In this document: positions 23,822-32,948 of the stretch, in pieces
How positions within the stretch are numbered: the first letter of the stretch is position 1
How the letters are laid out: every line of letters begins with the position of its first letter
Assembly: GCA_910588745.1 (NCBI GenBank)
Contig: CAJURK010000006.1
Coordinates: 1-44,904 of the forward strand
DNA: 44,904 nucleotides
Source: an uncultured Dorea sp.
GTDB taxonomy: Bacteria > Bacillota > Clostridia > Lachnospirales > Lachnospiraceae
Reading direction: 5' to 3'
The notes under the pieces: generated by a model
What the model was told of the DNA's origin: nothing
What the model saw: the letters and a program-made list of their open reading frames with translations, nothing else
Databases searched by the model: none
Made by a program: the position numbers and the translations under genes

Positions 23822-23969
23822 TGTGAACGAGCGGAACTGCAGTTCCCCGTTCTTGCATTTTTTTCTATTTTATGATAATTTATTATTGTGAAATAATAAA
23901 CGGTTTTGGCGTGCGTCATAGTATATATTCGACGCATTCTGCTGCCGGAAAGGAATGGGAAGTGGAACG

Positions 23970-24578
23970 ATGGCAAGATTTGTGAGAGAAGTGGTGCTGA
24001 ATAAGCCGGGGGATTTTGTGCAGTTTATCATGGACGACTATTTGAGGAAGAATGGATTTGTTATGTCTAACTGGAAGGGGGAGCCTGCATACCGGGCAGG
24101 CGACGCTGCGATTGAAGGGTATAAGTACCTGAAATGGGGCTACATGAACGGAGTCTTTCACCTGGAGGCATGGATGAAAGGAACGTTTGGAGGAGAATGG
24201 AATCTGGATGGTTTTGTTGGAACTCTTCAGAAGAAGCCGTACAAAGAAAGCCTTGAGCAGCTCTTCGGAATTTTGCAGCAGCCGCTGCCGCATGGAGGAC
24301 AGGTGCCGCAGGGAGTCCCGATTCCGGTTCAGACGCTGGATAACACCGGAGCGGCGAATTTGGCGCTGGTATTTGGAATTTTGGCGATCGTGGTCGGATA
24401 TTTTATTCCGATTATCGGAATCCTGTTGGGATGTCTCGGATTCTCAAGAGCGAGAATGGGAGGCGGATCTAGTAAAGCCGGAATTGCAAAGGCGGGTAAA
24501 GTACTTTCCATCATCGGTATCATCGTTTCGCTTTTAAGTTGGGCGTTGAATTTTATGCTGGTAATGGGTATGCTGTAG
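23970..24578 (+). CDS. Membrane protein with a DUF4190-like C-terminus
   Basis: A 202-residue protein. The first about 115 residues are soluble and unassigned (KPGDFVQFIMDDYLRKNGF; LEAWMKGTFGGEWNLDGFVG). After a Pro/Gln-rich linker come two hydrophobic hairpins (ANLALVFGILAIVVGYFIPI; LSIIGIIVSLLSWALNFML) with the GxxxxRARM middle typical of DUF4190. The start at 23970 is chosen because MARFVREVV begins the folded region; ATG 23955 is too close to its GGAAAGGA. Function unknown. A terminator follows. Confidence 0.7.
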   Translation: MARFVREVVLNKPGDFVQFIMDDYLRKNGFVMSNWKGEPAYRAGDAAIEGYKYLKWGYMNGVFHLEAWMKGTFGGEWNLDGFVGTLQKKPYKESLEQLFGILQQPLPHGGQVPQGVPIPVQTLDNTGAANLALVFGILAIVVGYFIPIIGILLGCLGFSRARMGGGSSKAGIAKAGKVLSIIGIIVSLLSWALNFMLVMGML

Positions 24579-24601
24579 AAAAGAGAGGAACCAGATTATC
24601 T

Positions 24602-24636
24602 GCCGGGATTTTTGTAGTCCCGGCTTCTATCTTTTG
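24602..24636 (+). terminator. Rho-independent terminator
   Basis: GCCGGGA and TCCCGGC pair around a 9-base loop, followed by TTCTATCTTTT. It ends the DUF4190-like gene. Confidence 0.75.
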
Positions 24637-24741
24637 GCAAAGCAGAATCCGCTATACAAAATATTACGAAGTGCAAAGCAGATGTAGTAAAATCAGACTT
24701 TTACGCAGTAATTATTGTAGTTATTGTCTGCGCCAATGGTG

Positions 24742-24770
24742 TTGATTGTTTCGGAAAAAAGAGGTAAAAT
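24742..24770 (+). promoter_or_regulatory. Sigma-A promoter of the HSDH-like SDR
   Basis: TTGATT, a 17-base spacer and TAAAAT, about 70 bases before the start codon. Confidence 0.65.
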
Positions 24771-24838
24771 ATAGGTAAGATTTTGAAACAGCGAGGAAAA
24801 GCCATTAGGCTGTATTTTGTTTATCAGGAGGTCTGTTT

Positions 24839-25636
24839 ATGAGACTGGAAGGAAAAGTAGTATTAATTACAGCATCAACAAGAGGAATCGGACGTGCCAC
24901 AGTGGAAGCATGTGCGAGAGAAGGCGCGAAGGTATACATGGCGGCGAGAAATTTAGAGCTTGCCAAATCAGTTGCCGACGAGCTGAATGCAGAAGGCTGC
25001 AACGTAAAATATGTGTACAACGATGCGACGGAAGAAGAAACATTCTCTACAATGATTGATGAAGTCATTGAAAAAGAAGGACGTATTGATGTATTGGTAA
25101 ATAACTTCGGTACTTCTAAACCGGCGGAGGATCGGGATCTTGCGAATACCGATGTGGACGTGTTTATTAAGACGGTGAATATCAATCTAAAAAGCGTATT
25201 TATTGCTTCTCAGGCGGCGGTTCGGCAGATGGCGAAGACAGGCGGCGGAAGCATTATCAATATTTCTTCGGTTGGAGGACAGACGCCGGATATTTCTCAG
25301 GTAGCCTATGGAACCAGCAAAGCTGCCATTAACTATTTAACAAAGCTTACGGCAGTGCATGAAGCGCGTCATAATATCCGCTGCAATGCGGTATTGCCGG
25401 GCATGACGGCTACGGACGCCGTTACGAATAATCTGACGGATAATTTCCGGGAGTTATTCTTAAAGCATACTCCAATCCGCAGAATGGGACTGCCGGAAGA
25501 GATTGCCGCTGCGGTTGTTTACTTTGCAAGCGACGACGCTGCATTTACAACAGGACAGATCATGACAGTGTCCGGAGGCTTCGGTCTTGCGACTCCGGTA
25601 TTCGGAGATTTAGTGGGAAGTTCTGAGCGCAGATAA
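24839..25636 (+). CDS. Short-chain dehydrogenase, probable 7-alpha-hydroxysteroid dehydrogenase
   Basis: A 265-residue classical SDR with TASTRGIG (11-18), NNFGTS, S143/S144, Y157 and K161. Beyond the generic motifs, stretches such as TEEETFSTMIDEV, EGRIDVLVNNFG, NIRCNAVLPGM and a long GGFGLATPVFGD tail parallel, from memory, the NADP-dependent 7-alpha-HSDHs of Clostridium scindens and C. absonum. R37 after the second strand (VYMAARN) fits NADP(H). Such enzymes oxidise the 7-alpha-hydroxyl of cholate and chenodeoxycholate. It is monocistronic with its own promoter. Related steroid or sugar SDRs cannot be excluded without an alignment. Confidence 0.75.
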   Translation: MRLEGKVVLITASTRGIGRATVEACAREGAKVYMAARNLELAKSVADELNAEGCNVKYVYNDATEEETFSTMIDEVIEKEGRIDVLVNNFGTSKPAEDRDLANTDVDVFIKTVNINLKSVFIASQAAVRQMAKTGGGSIINISSVGGQTPDISQVAYGTSKAAINYLTKLTAVHEARHNIRCNAVLPGMTATDAVTNNLTDNFRELFLKHTPIRRMGLPEEIAAAVVYFASDDAAFTTGQIMTVSGGFGLATPVFGDLVGSSERR

Positions 25637-26045
25637 GGACGCTTGATTTTTGATATAGGCATTTGCAGATTTGTTCTAGTAAGTATGCTTTGGTATCAAT
25701 ATTTACAGTTATATAATTAAGGGACTATCGGAGATGACCGGCTTCACAATATGTTGTTTGCTCAATTCAAGAGCGCGGCAATATATGGCAGTCTGCATTT
25801 CCTGGTAGTTCCTTTTTTATATGGAAAAGTTTCTGGTTTGTACTGCCAACATGGATTCGATAGATTTTGCCGTAAAAACTGCCGGTTTGATACACAAAAT
25901 ATATTATGGAAAGAATAGAAAAAGATAGTTCTAATAATTGACAAAATGTTTAATAGGAGTATAATTAATTCAGCGTTTGAGTTTAGTATAAATTGATTTT
26001 TGGTTTAGAGACATTGTGAATTAGGAAGAAGGGAAGAATCATTGT
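25637..26045. other. Intergenic region without a recognised gene
   Basis: AT-rich gap between the HSDH-like SDR and the cupin regulator. I see no convincing coding sequence, terminator or repeat. Only the promoter at its right end can be supported. Confidence 0.6.
25938..25965 (+). promoter_or_regulatory. Sigma-A promoter of the regulator-potABCD operon
   Basis: Consensus TTGACA and TATAAT separated by 16 bases, about 80 bases before the regulator start codon. Confidence 0.75.
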
Positions 26046-26603
26046 ATGGAGATCGAATATATAAATGAGCAGATTGGAAGAAAGATCAGAGATTTGAGGA
26101 ACAGAAATGGATTTACCCAGCAGGAGCTGGCGGACAGGACGGAGCTTACCAAGGGATTTATTTCCCAGCTTGAGCGGGGGCAGGTGTCGCCGTCGGTCGT
26201 AACGCTTCTGGATTTGATCGAGTGTCTGGGAACGACGGCGTCGGATTTTTTTAAGGAGACAGAAGAAGAGCATATTGTATTTTCAGAAGAGGGATTTTTT
26301 GAGAAGGTGGATGAGGCGGGGAACAGTATTCAGTGGATTGTACCCACTGCCCAGCGGTATCAGATGGAACCGCTCCTGGTGGTAGTGGAGCCTCATCAGA
26401 GTCTGTTCGAGGATAAGCCCCATGACGGGGAAGAATTCGGATATCTGATATCCGGGAAACTGACGCTGTATCTGGGGGATAAGGCGTATCAGGTGAAGGC
26501 GGGAGAGAGTTTTTACTATCCGGCCAAATGGAAGCACCGGATTGAGAATCCAGGGAACGGGCCGGCAAAATTTATATGGGTCAGTACGCCCCCTACATTT
26601 TGA
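26046..26603 (+). CDS. XRE-family regulator with cupin sensor domain
   Basis: A 185-residue protein with a Cro/C1-type HTH (about 10-62; QQELADRTELTKGFISQLERG) and a C-terminal cupin_2 barrel (about 108-182; PHDGEEFGYLISGKLTLYLG, AGESFYYPAKWKHRIEN). This PuuR-like architecture is common for regulators of polyamine uptake and degradation in Firmicutes. It sits 21 bases before potA, so it probably controls the operon it heads. Its ligand is likely a polyamine or derivative. Confidence 0.88.
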   Translation: MEIEYINEQIGRKIRDLRNRNGFTQQELADRTELTKGFISQLERGQVSPSVVTLLDLIECLGTTASDFFKETEEEHIVFSEEGFFEKVDEAGNSIQWIVPTAQRYQMEPLLVVVEPHQSLFEDKPHDGEEFGYLISGKLTLYLGDKAYQVKAGESFYYPAKWKHRIENPGNGPAKFIWVSTPPTF

Positions 26604-26624
26604 ATGAGAGTAAGAGGAGTGGAA

Positions 26625-28064
26625 ATGGATAAAAGAACGAATATTATTGAACTAAAACATATTACAAAAACTTATGAGGATGGGTTTTCGGCGGTGTCGG
26701 ATTTTAATTTGGAGGTAAAGCAGGGGGAGTTTATTACGTTCCTGGGGCCTTCCGGGTGCGGGAAGACTACGACGCTGCGGATGATCGCCGGTTTTGATAT
26801 CCCTACGGAGGGAGAGATCCTTTTGAACGGGAAGCCGATTACCAGTCTTCCGCCGAATAAAAGGCCGATTAATACGGTGTTTCAGCGGTATGCATTGTTT
26901 CCCCATATGAATATTTTTGATAATATTGCGTTTGGTTTAAAACAGAGGAAGATACCAAAGCATATCATTGAGAAGAAGGTGAAGAAAGCGCTGGAGCTGG
27001 TGGATTTGGAGGGGTTTGAGAACCGGAAGACGGATACCCTGTCCGGGGGGCAGCAGCAGAGGGTAGCGATTGCAAGGGCGGTGGTGAATGAGCCTCAGAT
27101 CCTGCTTTTAGACGAACCTCTCGGGGCGCTGGACTTAAAGATGCGCAAGGAGATGCAGCTTGAGCTAAAAGAGATGCACAGGGAGCTTGGGATTACCTTT
27201 ATTTACGTGACCCACGACCAGGAAGAGGCGCTAACCATGTCGGATAAGATCGTAGTTATGTCGGAGGGAAAGATGCAGCAGATCGGTACGCCGGAAGATA
27301 TCTATAATGAGCCGGTTAATGCCTTTGTGGCTGATTTTATCGGGGACAGCAATATATTTAACGGAATTATGACCGGAAAGCTGAAGGCCCGCTTCTGCGG
27401 AGGGGAATTTATCTGTGTGGACGACGTGGAGGAAGGAACCCATATTACGGCGGTGGTAAGGCCGGAGGATGTGACGCTTACGAGGCCAGAGAAAGGAATC
27501 ATCAGAGGAACCGTTACCTCGGTGATTTTCAAAGGAATACACTATGAGATTACGGTAGAATCCGGGAAAAATGAAATTGTTGCGCAGTCGGTAAATTCCG
27601 CGTCGGTGGGAGAACGCGTTGGCGTTGTGGTGGAACCGGACAATATTCACATTATGCTTGCGGAAGACCATACGAATTTCTTTCAGGTGGAGATCAATAA
27701 AAACTACGAGCTGGAATATAACGGAACGGTGTTGGATGTTAAGCTGACCGACCTGGTTAAAGGAAGCCGCTTAGATGAGGACGGAACGGTGTTGGATGCC
27801 AATGGGCTGGAGCTTGACCGGCAGAAAACCAGGATCATTGTGTCTATACAACCGCAGGATATCCGTATGACGGATGAGATTAGCGAGGGGCTGGTACAGG
27901 GATATATCAGCAACTTGATTTATAAAGGAGACCATTACAGCTATGTGATTCATACGGACTTGGAGCAGGATTTTGTGGTGGACGACGAGTATCTGTGGAA
28001 TATGGAAGACCAGGTAGGGCTTGTAATGCCGGAAAAGAAGATGACATTTACCGTAAAAAGATAG
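26625..28064 (+). CDS. potA: Spermidine/putrescine ABC transporter ATP-binding protein
   Basis: An ABC ATPase with Walker A GPSGCGKT (41-48), VFQRYALFPH Q-loop, LSGGQQQRVA (139-148) and LLLDEP (160-165). At 479 residues it is about 100 longer than Proteobacterial PotA: after the first TOBE-like domain (about 280-350) a second segment (about 365-479) with YISNLIYKGDHYSYVIH follows. An 18-base DNA repeat lies between them. The start at 26625 has AAGAGGAG upstream; an ATG at 26604 lacks it. Operon with potBCD. Confidence 0.92.
   Translation: MDKRTNIIELKHITKTYEDGFSAVSDFNLEVKQGEFITFLGPSGCGKTTTLRMIAGFDIPTEGEILLNGKPITSLPPNKRPINTVFQRYALFPHMNIFDNIAFGLKQRKIPKHIIEKKVKKALELVDLEGFENRKTDTLSGGQQQRVAIARAVVNEPQILLLDEPLGALDLKMRKEMQLELKEMHRELGITFIYVTHDQEEALTMSDKIVVMSEGKMQQIGTPEDIYNEPVNAFVADFIGDSNIFNGIMTGKLKARFCGGEFICVDDVEEGTHITAVVRPEDVTLTRPEKGIIRGTVTSVIFKGIHYEITVESGKNEIVAQSVNSASVGERVGVVVEPDNIHIMLAEDHTNFFQVEINKNYELEYNGTVLDVKLTDLVKGSRLDEDGTVLDANGLELDRQKTRIIVSIQPQDIRMTDEISEGLVQGYISNLIYKGDHYSYVIHTDLEQDFVVDDEYLWNMEDQVGLVMPEKKMTFTVKR
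27721..27798 (+). repeat. In-frame 18-bp duplication inside potA
   Basis: ACGGAACGGTGTTGGATG occurs at 27721 and again at 27781, exactly 60 bases later, encoding NGTVLD and DGTVLD in the extended C-terminal part of PotA. Confidence 0.8.
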
Positions 28065-28073
28065 GAGGAGGCC

Positions 28074-28868
28074 ATGAAACATTTGAAGTTTTCCAGAAAA
28101 ATCCTGGGAATTCCTTATGCAGTCTTTTTACTGCTTTTTGTAGCGGCGCCCCTTATCGTGCTGCTTTATTATGCTTTTACCAATGGACAGGGGCAGTTTA
28201 CCGCGGAGAACCTGACGGGATTTTTTACGGATCCGAATACCGTAGGGACGTTATTCTACAGCTTTGGCATCGCAATGGTTACGACGGGCGTATGTTTGAT
28301 CCTGGCGTATCCGGCGGCTTATATCCTTGCAGTCAGCAAGCTTAAGGCAAAATCCGTGCTGGTGATGCTGTTTGTGATTCCTATGTGGATTAATTTTTCA
28401 CTGCGGATTACGGCGTTAAAGGAGATTCTTACCTGGATTGAGGGAAATCTGGCATATCATCCTTTTTTCAATACGGTGATTGGGATGAGCTATGATTTCC
28501 TGCCCTTTATGATTCTTCCGATTTATACTACGATTTCTAAACTGGACGGGGCGCTTCTTGAGGCGGCAAGGGATTTGGGAGCGGGGGAAGCGCAGGCGTT
28601 CTTGAAGGTGACGCTGCCGTTATCCCTGCCGGGGATCATAAGCGGGGTTTCCATGGTATTTTTACCGGCTATGACCAATTATGTAGTGCTGGATATGCTG
28701 TACAATAGTACGTATATCATGGGAAGCCTGATCGGAAGCTACTTTGCAGCCTATAACTGGCATGGCGGTTCTATGATCGCGCTGATTCTGCTTGCAATTA
28801 TTTGCCTGTTTACGCTGTTTACCAGCGGGATGGAGGAAGAGAATACGAGAGGAGGTACGCTGCTTTGA
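28074..28868 (+). CDS. potB: Spermidine/putrescine ABC transporter permease
   Basis: A 264-residue permease with six membrane segments and the ABC-contact EAA loop (EAARDLGAGEAQAFLKVTLP, about 163-182). GGAGGAGG lies 6 bases before the ATG. The stop overlaps the potC start (TGATG). Confidence 0.92.
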   Translation: MKHLKFSRKILGIPYAVFLLLFVAAPLIVLLYYAFTNGQGQFTAENLTGFFTDPNTVGTLFYSFGIAMVTTGVCLILAYPAAYILAVSKLKAKSVLVMLFVIPMWINFSLRITALKEILTWIEGNLAYHPFFNTVIGMSYDFLPFMILPIYTTISKLDGALLEAARDLGAGEAQAFLKVTLPLSLPGIISGVSMVFLPAMTNYVVLDMLYNSTYIMGSLIGSYFAAYNWHGGSMIALILLAIICLFTLFTSGMEEENTRGGTLL

Positions 28869-29668
28869 TGAGAAAAGTATGGAAAGGCATGGTTCTTGGA
28901 GCCGTTCTTCTGTTTTTATACCTTCCGATTCTGGTGCTTGCGGTGTATAGCTTTACAGACGCGGCAAATATCGGAGCCGTCCGGGGGTTTTCAATCAAAA
29001 ACTATGTGACGCTGTTTACGACGCCGGAACTGGTACGGATGATTATGGGAACGGCTGCCCTGGCGTTTTCCGCCGCGGCGATTGCAACGGTTTTGGGTAC
29101 GCTTGGAGCCGTGGGTTCGTTTTATTCTAAAAAAGGAATGTCTTCGGCGATTACTACCATGAATCAGATTCCGGTTGTCAACGCGGATGTGGTAACGGGA
29201 TTTTCGATCTGCATTCTGCTGGTGGTTGTGCTGGGTATTAGTAAGGATACCTTTATCCCTTTGGTTGCCGGGCATGTGACGCTGTGCGCCCCTTTTGTGT
29301 TTTTGTCGGTGATCCCAAAGCTGAAACAGATGGATTCCAGTATTTATGAGGCTGCGCTGGATTTGGGGGCAACGCCGCTTACGGCGCTGGTTAAAGTGGT
29401 CATTCCTCAGATTTTCCCGGGGATTGTCTCAGGCTTTGCGCTGGCGGTGACTTTATCGCTGGACGATTATTTTGTGGCTACTTATACAAAGCCGGCTACG
29501 TTTGATACGATTAGTACCTATGTGGTAAATGCCACCAAGGGCGCGCAGACCACTATAAAAACTGCTCTCTGGGCGCTGTCCACCGTGTTATTTCTGGCGG
29601 TTGCGCTGCTGGTGCTGGTGATGAATGTGCGGGCAGAAAAAGAGAGACGGGAAAGGGAAGGTGTATGA
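28868..29668 (+). CDS. potC: Spermidine/putrescine ABC transporter permease
   Basis: A 266-residue permease with six membrane segments and the EAA loop EAALDLGATPLTALVKVVIP. The ATG shares its A with the potB stop; GAGGAGG lies about 12 bases upstream. An earlier frame start would run through potB and is not supported. The stop overlaps the potD start. Confidence 0.92.
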   Translation: MRKVWKGMVLGAVLLFLYLPILVLAVYSFTDAANIGAVRGFSIKNYVTLFTTPELVRMIMGTAALAFSAAAIATVLGTLGAVGSFYSKKGMSSAITTMNQIPVVNADVVTGFSICILLVVVLGISKDTFIPLVAGHVTLCAPFVFLSVIPKLKQMDSSIYEAALDLGATPLTALVKVVIPQIFPGIVSGFALAVTLSLDDYFVATYTKPATFDTISTYVVNATKGAQTTIKTALWALSTVLFLAVALLVLVMNVRAEKERREREGV

Positions 29669-31194
29669 TGTCGGAAGGAAGAAAGAGAATGGCGGCTTTT
29701 GGCCTTGCATGCGGTATGCTTTTTTTTCTGTTTCCTGCCTGTTCTTTCCAAGCGGAGGCGAAAGGGTCCGGGAAAGAAGCCGGGGAAAAAGAGGTTACCT
29801 TGAGGGTCTGCAACTGGGAAGAATACATTGACTTAGGAGACTGGGATGAGGAAGAGACGATAGATCTGCCAAGCGGGAACGTGATTGGGCGGCGTTCTAT
29901 GGTAGATGATTTTACAGAGTGGTATTATGAGACTTATGGCATCCGGGTAAAAGTGGAGTATTCTACTTTTGGCACGAATGAAGATTTATACAATATGCTG
30001 ACGCTGGGAGACACCTATGATTTGGTGTGTCCGTCGGAATATATGATTATGAAGCTGATGACAGAAGACCGGCTTCTCCCTTTATCGGACGGCTTTTTTG
30101 ACACGTCCGATCCGAACAATTACTATATAAACGGCGTATCCCCTTATATACAGTCTGTTTTTGACAATAATAAAATAGAAGGAAAAAAATGGAGCGGTTA
30201 TGCGGCGGGCTATATGTGGGGAATTACAGGAATTGTATACAACCCGGAGGCAGTAAGCGAAAGGGAAGCGTCTAGCTGGAAAATTTTGAACGACCCGGCG
30301 TATCAGAGGCAGATTACCATTAAGGATAATGTGCGGGATTCCTATTTTGCGGCGGTGGGGGCAGTGAAATCAGAATTGCTTACCTCCAGGGAATTTGTGG
30401 ATAACCCGGATTATCTGAAGAATCTGGAAAGAGAGATGAACGATACTTCGCCGGAGACGATAGAGAAGGTGCAGGAATATCTGCAGGATGTGAAGAATAA
30501 CTGCTATTCCTTTGAGACGGACTCCGGAAAGGCGGATATGATTACCGGCAAGGTGGTGGCCAACTACCAGTGGTCCGGGGATGCGGTCTATACCATGGAT
30601 CAGGCGGATGAGGAGGATTATACGCTGGCTTTTGCGGTTCCGGAAGAATCGACGAATATTTATTTTGACGGATGGGCGCTTTTAAAGGACGGCATAGGAG
30701 AAGACGCGGCGAAGCAGCATGCGGCAGAAGCGTTTATTAATTTTAACTCCCGGGCGGACAATGTGATCCGAAATATGTATTATATCGGTTATACTTCCGT
30801 GATTTCCGGAGGGGAAGATATGCGTATTTTCGAGTATGCGGATTGGTGCTATGGAGCGGAAGAGGACGAAGAGGAGGTTTCAGACTACGATCTGGGATAT
30901 TTCTTTTCCAAAGAGGGGAAAGAAGGAGACTATGTCATCTCTGCGCCTACGGAGCAGGTATACCGGCAGCTTTTCGCACAGTATCCCACGGAGGAAGCAA
31001 TTTCCCGGTCATCCATCATGGTGTGTTTTGACGAAGGGCAGACCAAAGCGATCAATCAGATGTGGATCAACGTTCGGTGCTACAATATCCATGACGTTCC
31101 CGGATGGGTGTGGGCGCTTATAGGAAGCGCGGTCTGCGCGTCGGCGGCCTGGGGACTTAAGCGGTGGGCTGTAAAGAAATTTCCTGCATTGTAG
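29665..31194 (+). CDS. potD: Polyamine-binding protein of the PotD family with C-terminal membrane anchor
   Basis: A 509-residue extracytoplasmic binding protein, longer than the usual 350. The N-terminus has a hydrophobic segment ending LFPACS, a possible but imperfect lipobox, then LRVCNWEEYID, the usual start of the mature PotD fold. SEYMIMKLM, SGYAAGYMWGITGIVYNP and YFDGWALLKDG are family blocks. Unusually the C-terminus has a hydrophobic helix (WVWALIGSAVCASAAWGL) followed by KRWAVKK, so the protein may be anchored at both ends. The stop codon lies in the next promoter. Confidence 0.88.
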   Translation: MMSEGRKRMAAFGLACGMLFFLFPACSFQAEAKGSGKEAGEKEVTLRVCNWEEYIDLGDWDEEETIDLPSGNVIGRRSMVDDFTEWYYETYGIRVKVEYSTFGTNEDLYNMLTLGDTYDLVCPSEYMIMKLMTEDRLLPLSDGFFDTSDPNNYYINGVSPYIQSVFDNNKIEGKKWSGYAAGYMWGITGIVYNPEAVSEREASSWKILNDPAYQRQITIKDNVRDSYFAAVGAVKSELLTSREFVDNPDYLKNLEREMNDTSPETIEKVQEYLQDVKNNCYSFETDSGKADMITGKVVANYQWSGDAVYTMDQADEEDYTLAFAVPEESTNIYFDGWALLKDGIGEDAAKQHAAEAFINFNSRADNVIRNMYYIGYTSVISGGEDMRIFEYADWCYGAEEDEEEVSDYDLGYFFSKEGKEGDYVISAPTEQVYRQLFAQYPTEEAISRSSIMVCFDEGQTKAINQMWINVRCYNIHDVPGWVWALIGSAVCASAAWGLKRWAVKKFPAL

Positions 31195-31217
31195 ATTTTT
31201 TCCAGCTATGCTATAAT
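31189..31217 (+). promoter_or_regulatory. Sigma-A promoter of prfC
   Basis: TTGTAG, a 17-base spacer and a consensus TATAAT. The -35 box overlaps the potD stop codon, leaving a leader of about 120 bases. Confidence 0.6.
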
Positions 31218-31343
31218 GTCTAGCGATATCAGAATATGGATATACTCAAATATCCGATTTTGCAGGAGTTATTGTTTTTAGAACGCGTTTGCGCAGGAAA
31301 TGATATCATTACAACGATAGAAAATTGCAGGAGAATTACAGAT

Positions 31344-32948
31344 ATGCCAGAGCTTACGAATGAAATCAGGGAACAGATAAAAAAGAGAAGGACATTTGCT
31401 ATTATTTCTCACCCGGATGCAGGAAAAACGACCCTTACGGAGAAGTTCCTCCTGTATGGAGGGGCGATCAACCAGGCGGGAAGCGTAAAGGGAAAGGCCA
31501 CCGCCAGGCATGCGGTGTCTGACTGGATGGAGATTGAGAAAGAGAGGGGTATCTCGGTTACCTCTTCGGTATTACAGTTTAATTATGGAGGATATTGTAT
31601 TAATATCCTGGATACGCCGGGGCATCAGGACTTTTCGGAGGATACCTACCGCACGCTGATGGCGGCGGATTCGGCGGTAATGGTGATTGACGCGTCCAAG
31701 GGCGTGGAGGCCCAGACAAGGAAGCTGTTTAAGGTATGTACGATGCGTCATATCCCTATTTTTACATTTATTAATAAGATGGACAGGGAAGCTTTAGATA
31801 CATTTGAGCTTTTAGACGATATTGAAAATGAGCTGGGGATCGCTACCTGTCCAGTGAACTGGCCAATTGGTTCCGGCAAAAGCTTTAAGGGAGTCTATGA
31901 CCGGAATGATAAAGAGATTGAGTTGTTCTCGGACACCAGAAAGGGAACGACGCAGGGAAAGGTGAGGAAGATTGCAATTGACGACCCGGAGGTGGATACG
32001 CTGTTGGAAGAAGGGCAGAAAGCGCAGCTCACAGAAGAGATTGAACTGCAGGACGGAGCCGGGGCGGAATTTGACCAGGAATTGGTGAGCCGCGGGGAAT
32101 TGTCGCCGGTATTTTTCGGCTCGGCGCTGACAAATTTCGGCGTGGAGACCTTTTTACAGCATTTCCTCCGGATGACGACGTCGCCTTTGCCGAGAAAATC
32201 CGATCAAGGGCCTGTGGATCCAATGGAAGAGCCTGATTTCTCCGCGTTTGTCTTTAAAATTCAGGCAAATATGAACAAGGCTCACAGGGACCGGATTGCT
32301 TTTATGCGGATTTGTTCCGGGGCGTTTGAAGCCGGAATGGAAGTACACCATATCCAGGGCGGGAAGAAGGTAAGACTTTCCCAGCCCCAGCAATTGATGG
32401 CCAGCGAGCGGAAGATGATTGAAAATGCCTATGGCGGCGACATCATCGGAGTATTTGACCCGGGTATTTTTTCCATTGGGGACACGCTGACGGCGTCGCA
32501 GAAGAAGTATGCCTACGAGGGGATCCCTACCTTTGCGCCGGAGCATTTTGCAAGGGTGCGCCAGGTGGACACCATGAAGCGGAAGCAGTTCATTAAGGGA
32601 ATCAACCAGATTGCCCAGGAAGGCGCAATCCAGATTTTCCAGGAATACAATACAGGTATGGAGGAGATTATCGTGGGCGTAGTAGGCGTTCTGCAGTTTG
32701 ACGTACTCAAATACCGCTTAGAGAATGAGTATAATGTAGATATTCGCCTGGACAATCTGCCTTTCGAGCATATCCGCTGGATTGAGAACGAGGATGTGGA
32801 TTTGGATAAACTGAAAGGCACTTCGGATATGAAGAAAATCAAGGATTTAAAAGATAGGCCGCTGCTGCTCTTTGTAAACGAATGGAGTGTGCGGATGGTA
32901 CTGGAACGCAATGAGGGGCTTAGGCTTTCGGAGTTTGGAAGGTCGTGA
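31344..32948 (+). CDS. prfC: Peptide chain release factor 3
   Basis: A translational GTPase of 534 residues from ATG 31344, close to the family's roughly 529. The in-frame ATG at 31236 would add 36 unrelated residues and overlaps the leader; CAGGAG is 9 bases before 31344. G1 is SHPDAGKTT (22-30), G3 DTPGH (90-94) and G4 NKMD (144-147). The RF3 pattern KGKATARHAVSDWMEIEKERGISV is intact. It removes RF1/RF2 from the ribosome after peptide release. Monocistronic. Confidence 0.93.
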   Translation: MPELTNEIREQIKKRRTFAIISHPDAGKTTLTEKFLLYGGAINQAGSVKGKATARHAVSDWMEIEKERGISVTSSVLQFNYGGYCINILDTPGHQDFSEDTYRTLMAADSAVMVIDASKGVEAQTRKLFKVCTMRHIPIFTFINKMDREALDTFELLDDIENELGIATCPVNWPIGSGKSFKGVYDRNDKEIELFSDTRKGTTQGKVRKIAIDDPEVDTLLEEGQKAQLTEEIELQDGAGAEFDQELVSRGELSPVFFGSALTNFGVETFLQHFLRMTTSPLPRKSDQGPVDPMEEPDFSAFVFKIQANMNKAHRDRIAFMRICSGAFEAGMEVHHIQGGKKVRLSQPQQLMASERKMIENAYGGDIIGVFDPGIFSIGDTLTASQKKYAYEGIPTFAPEHFARVRQVDTMKRKQFIKGINQIAQEGAIQIFQEYNTGMEEIIVGVVGVLQFDVLKYRLENEYNVDIRLDNLPFEHIRWIENEDVDLDKLKGTSDMKKIKDLKDRPLLLFVNEWSVRMVLERNEGLRLSEFGRS

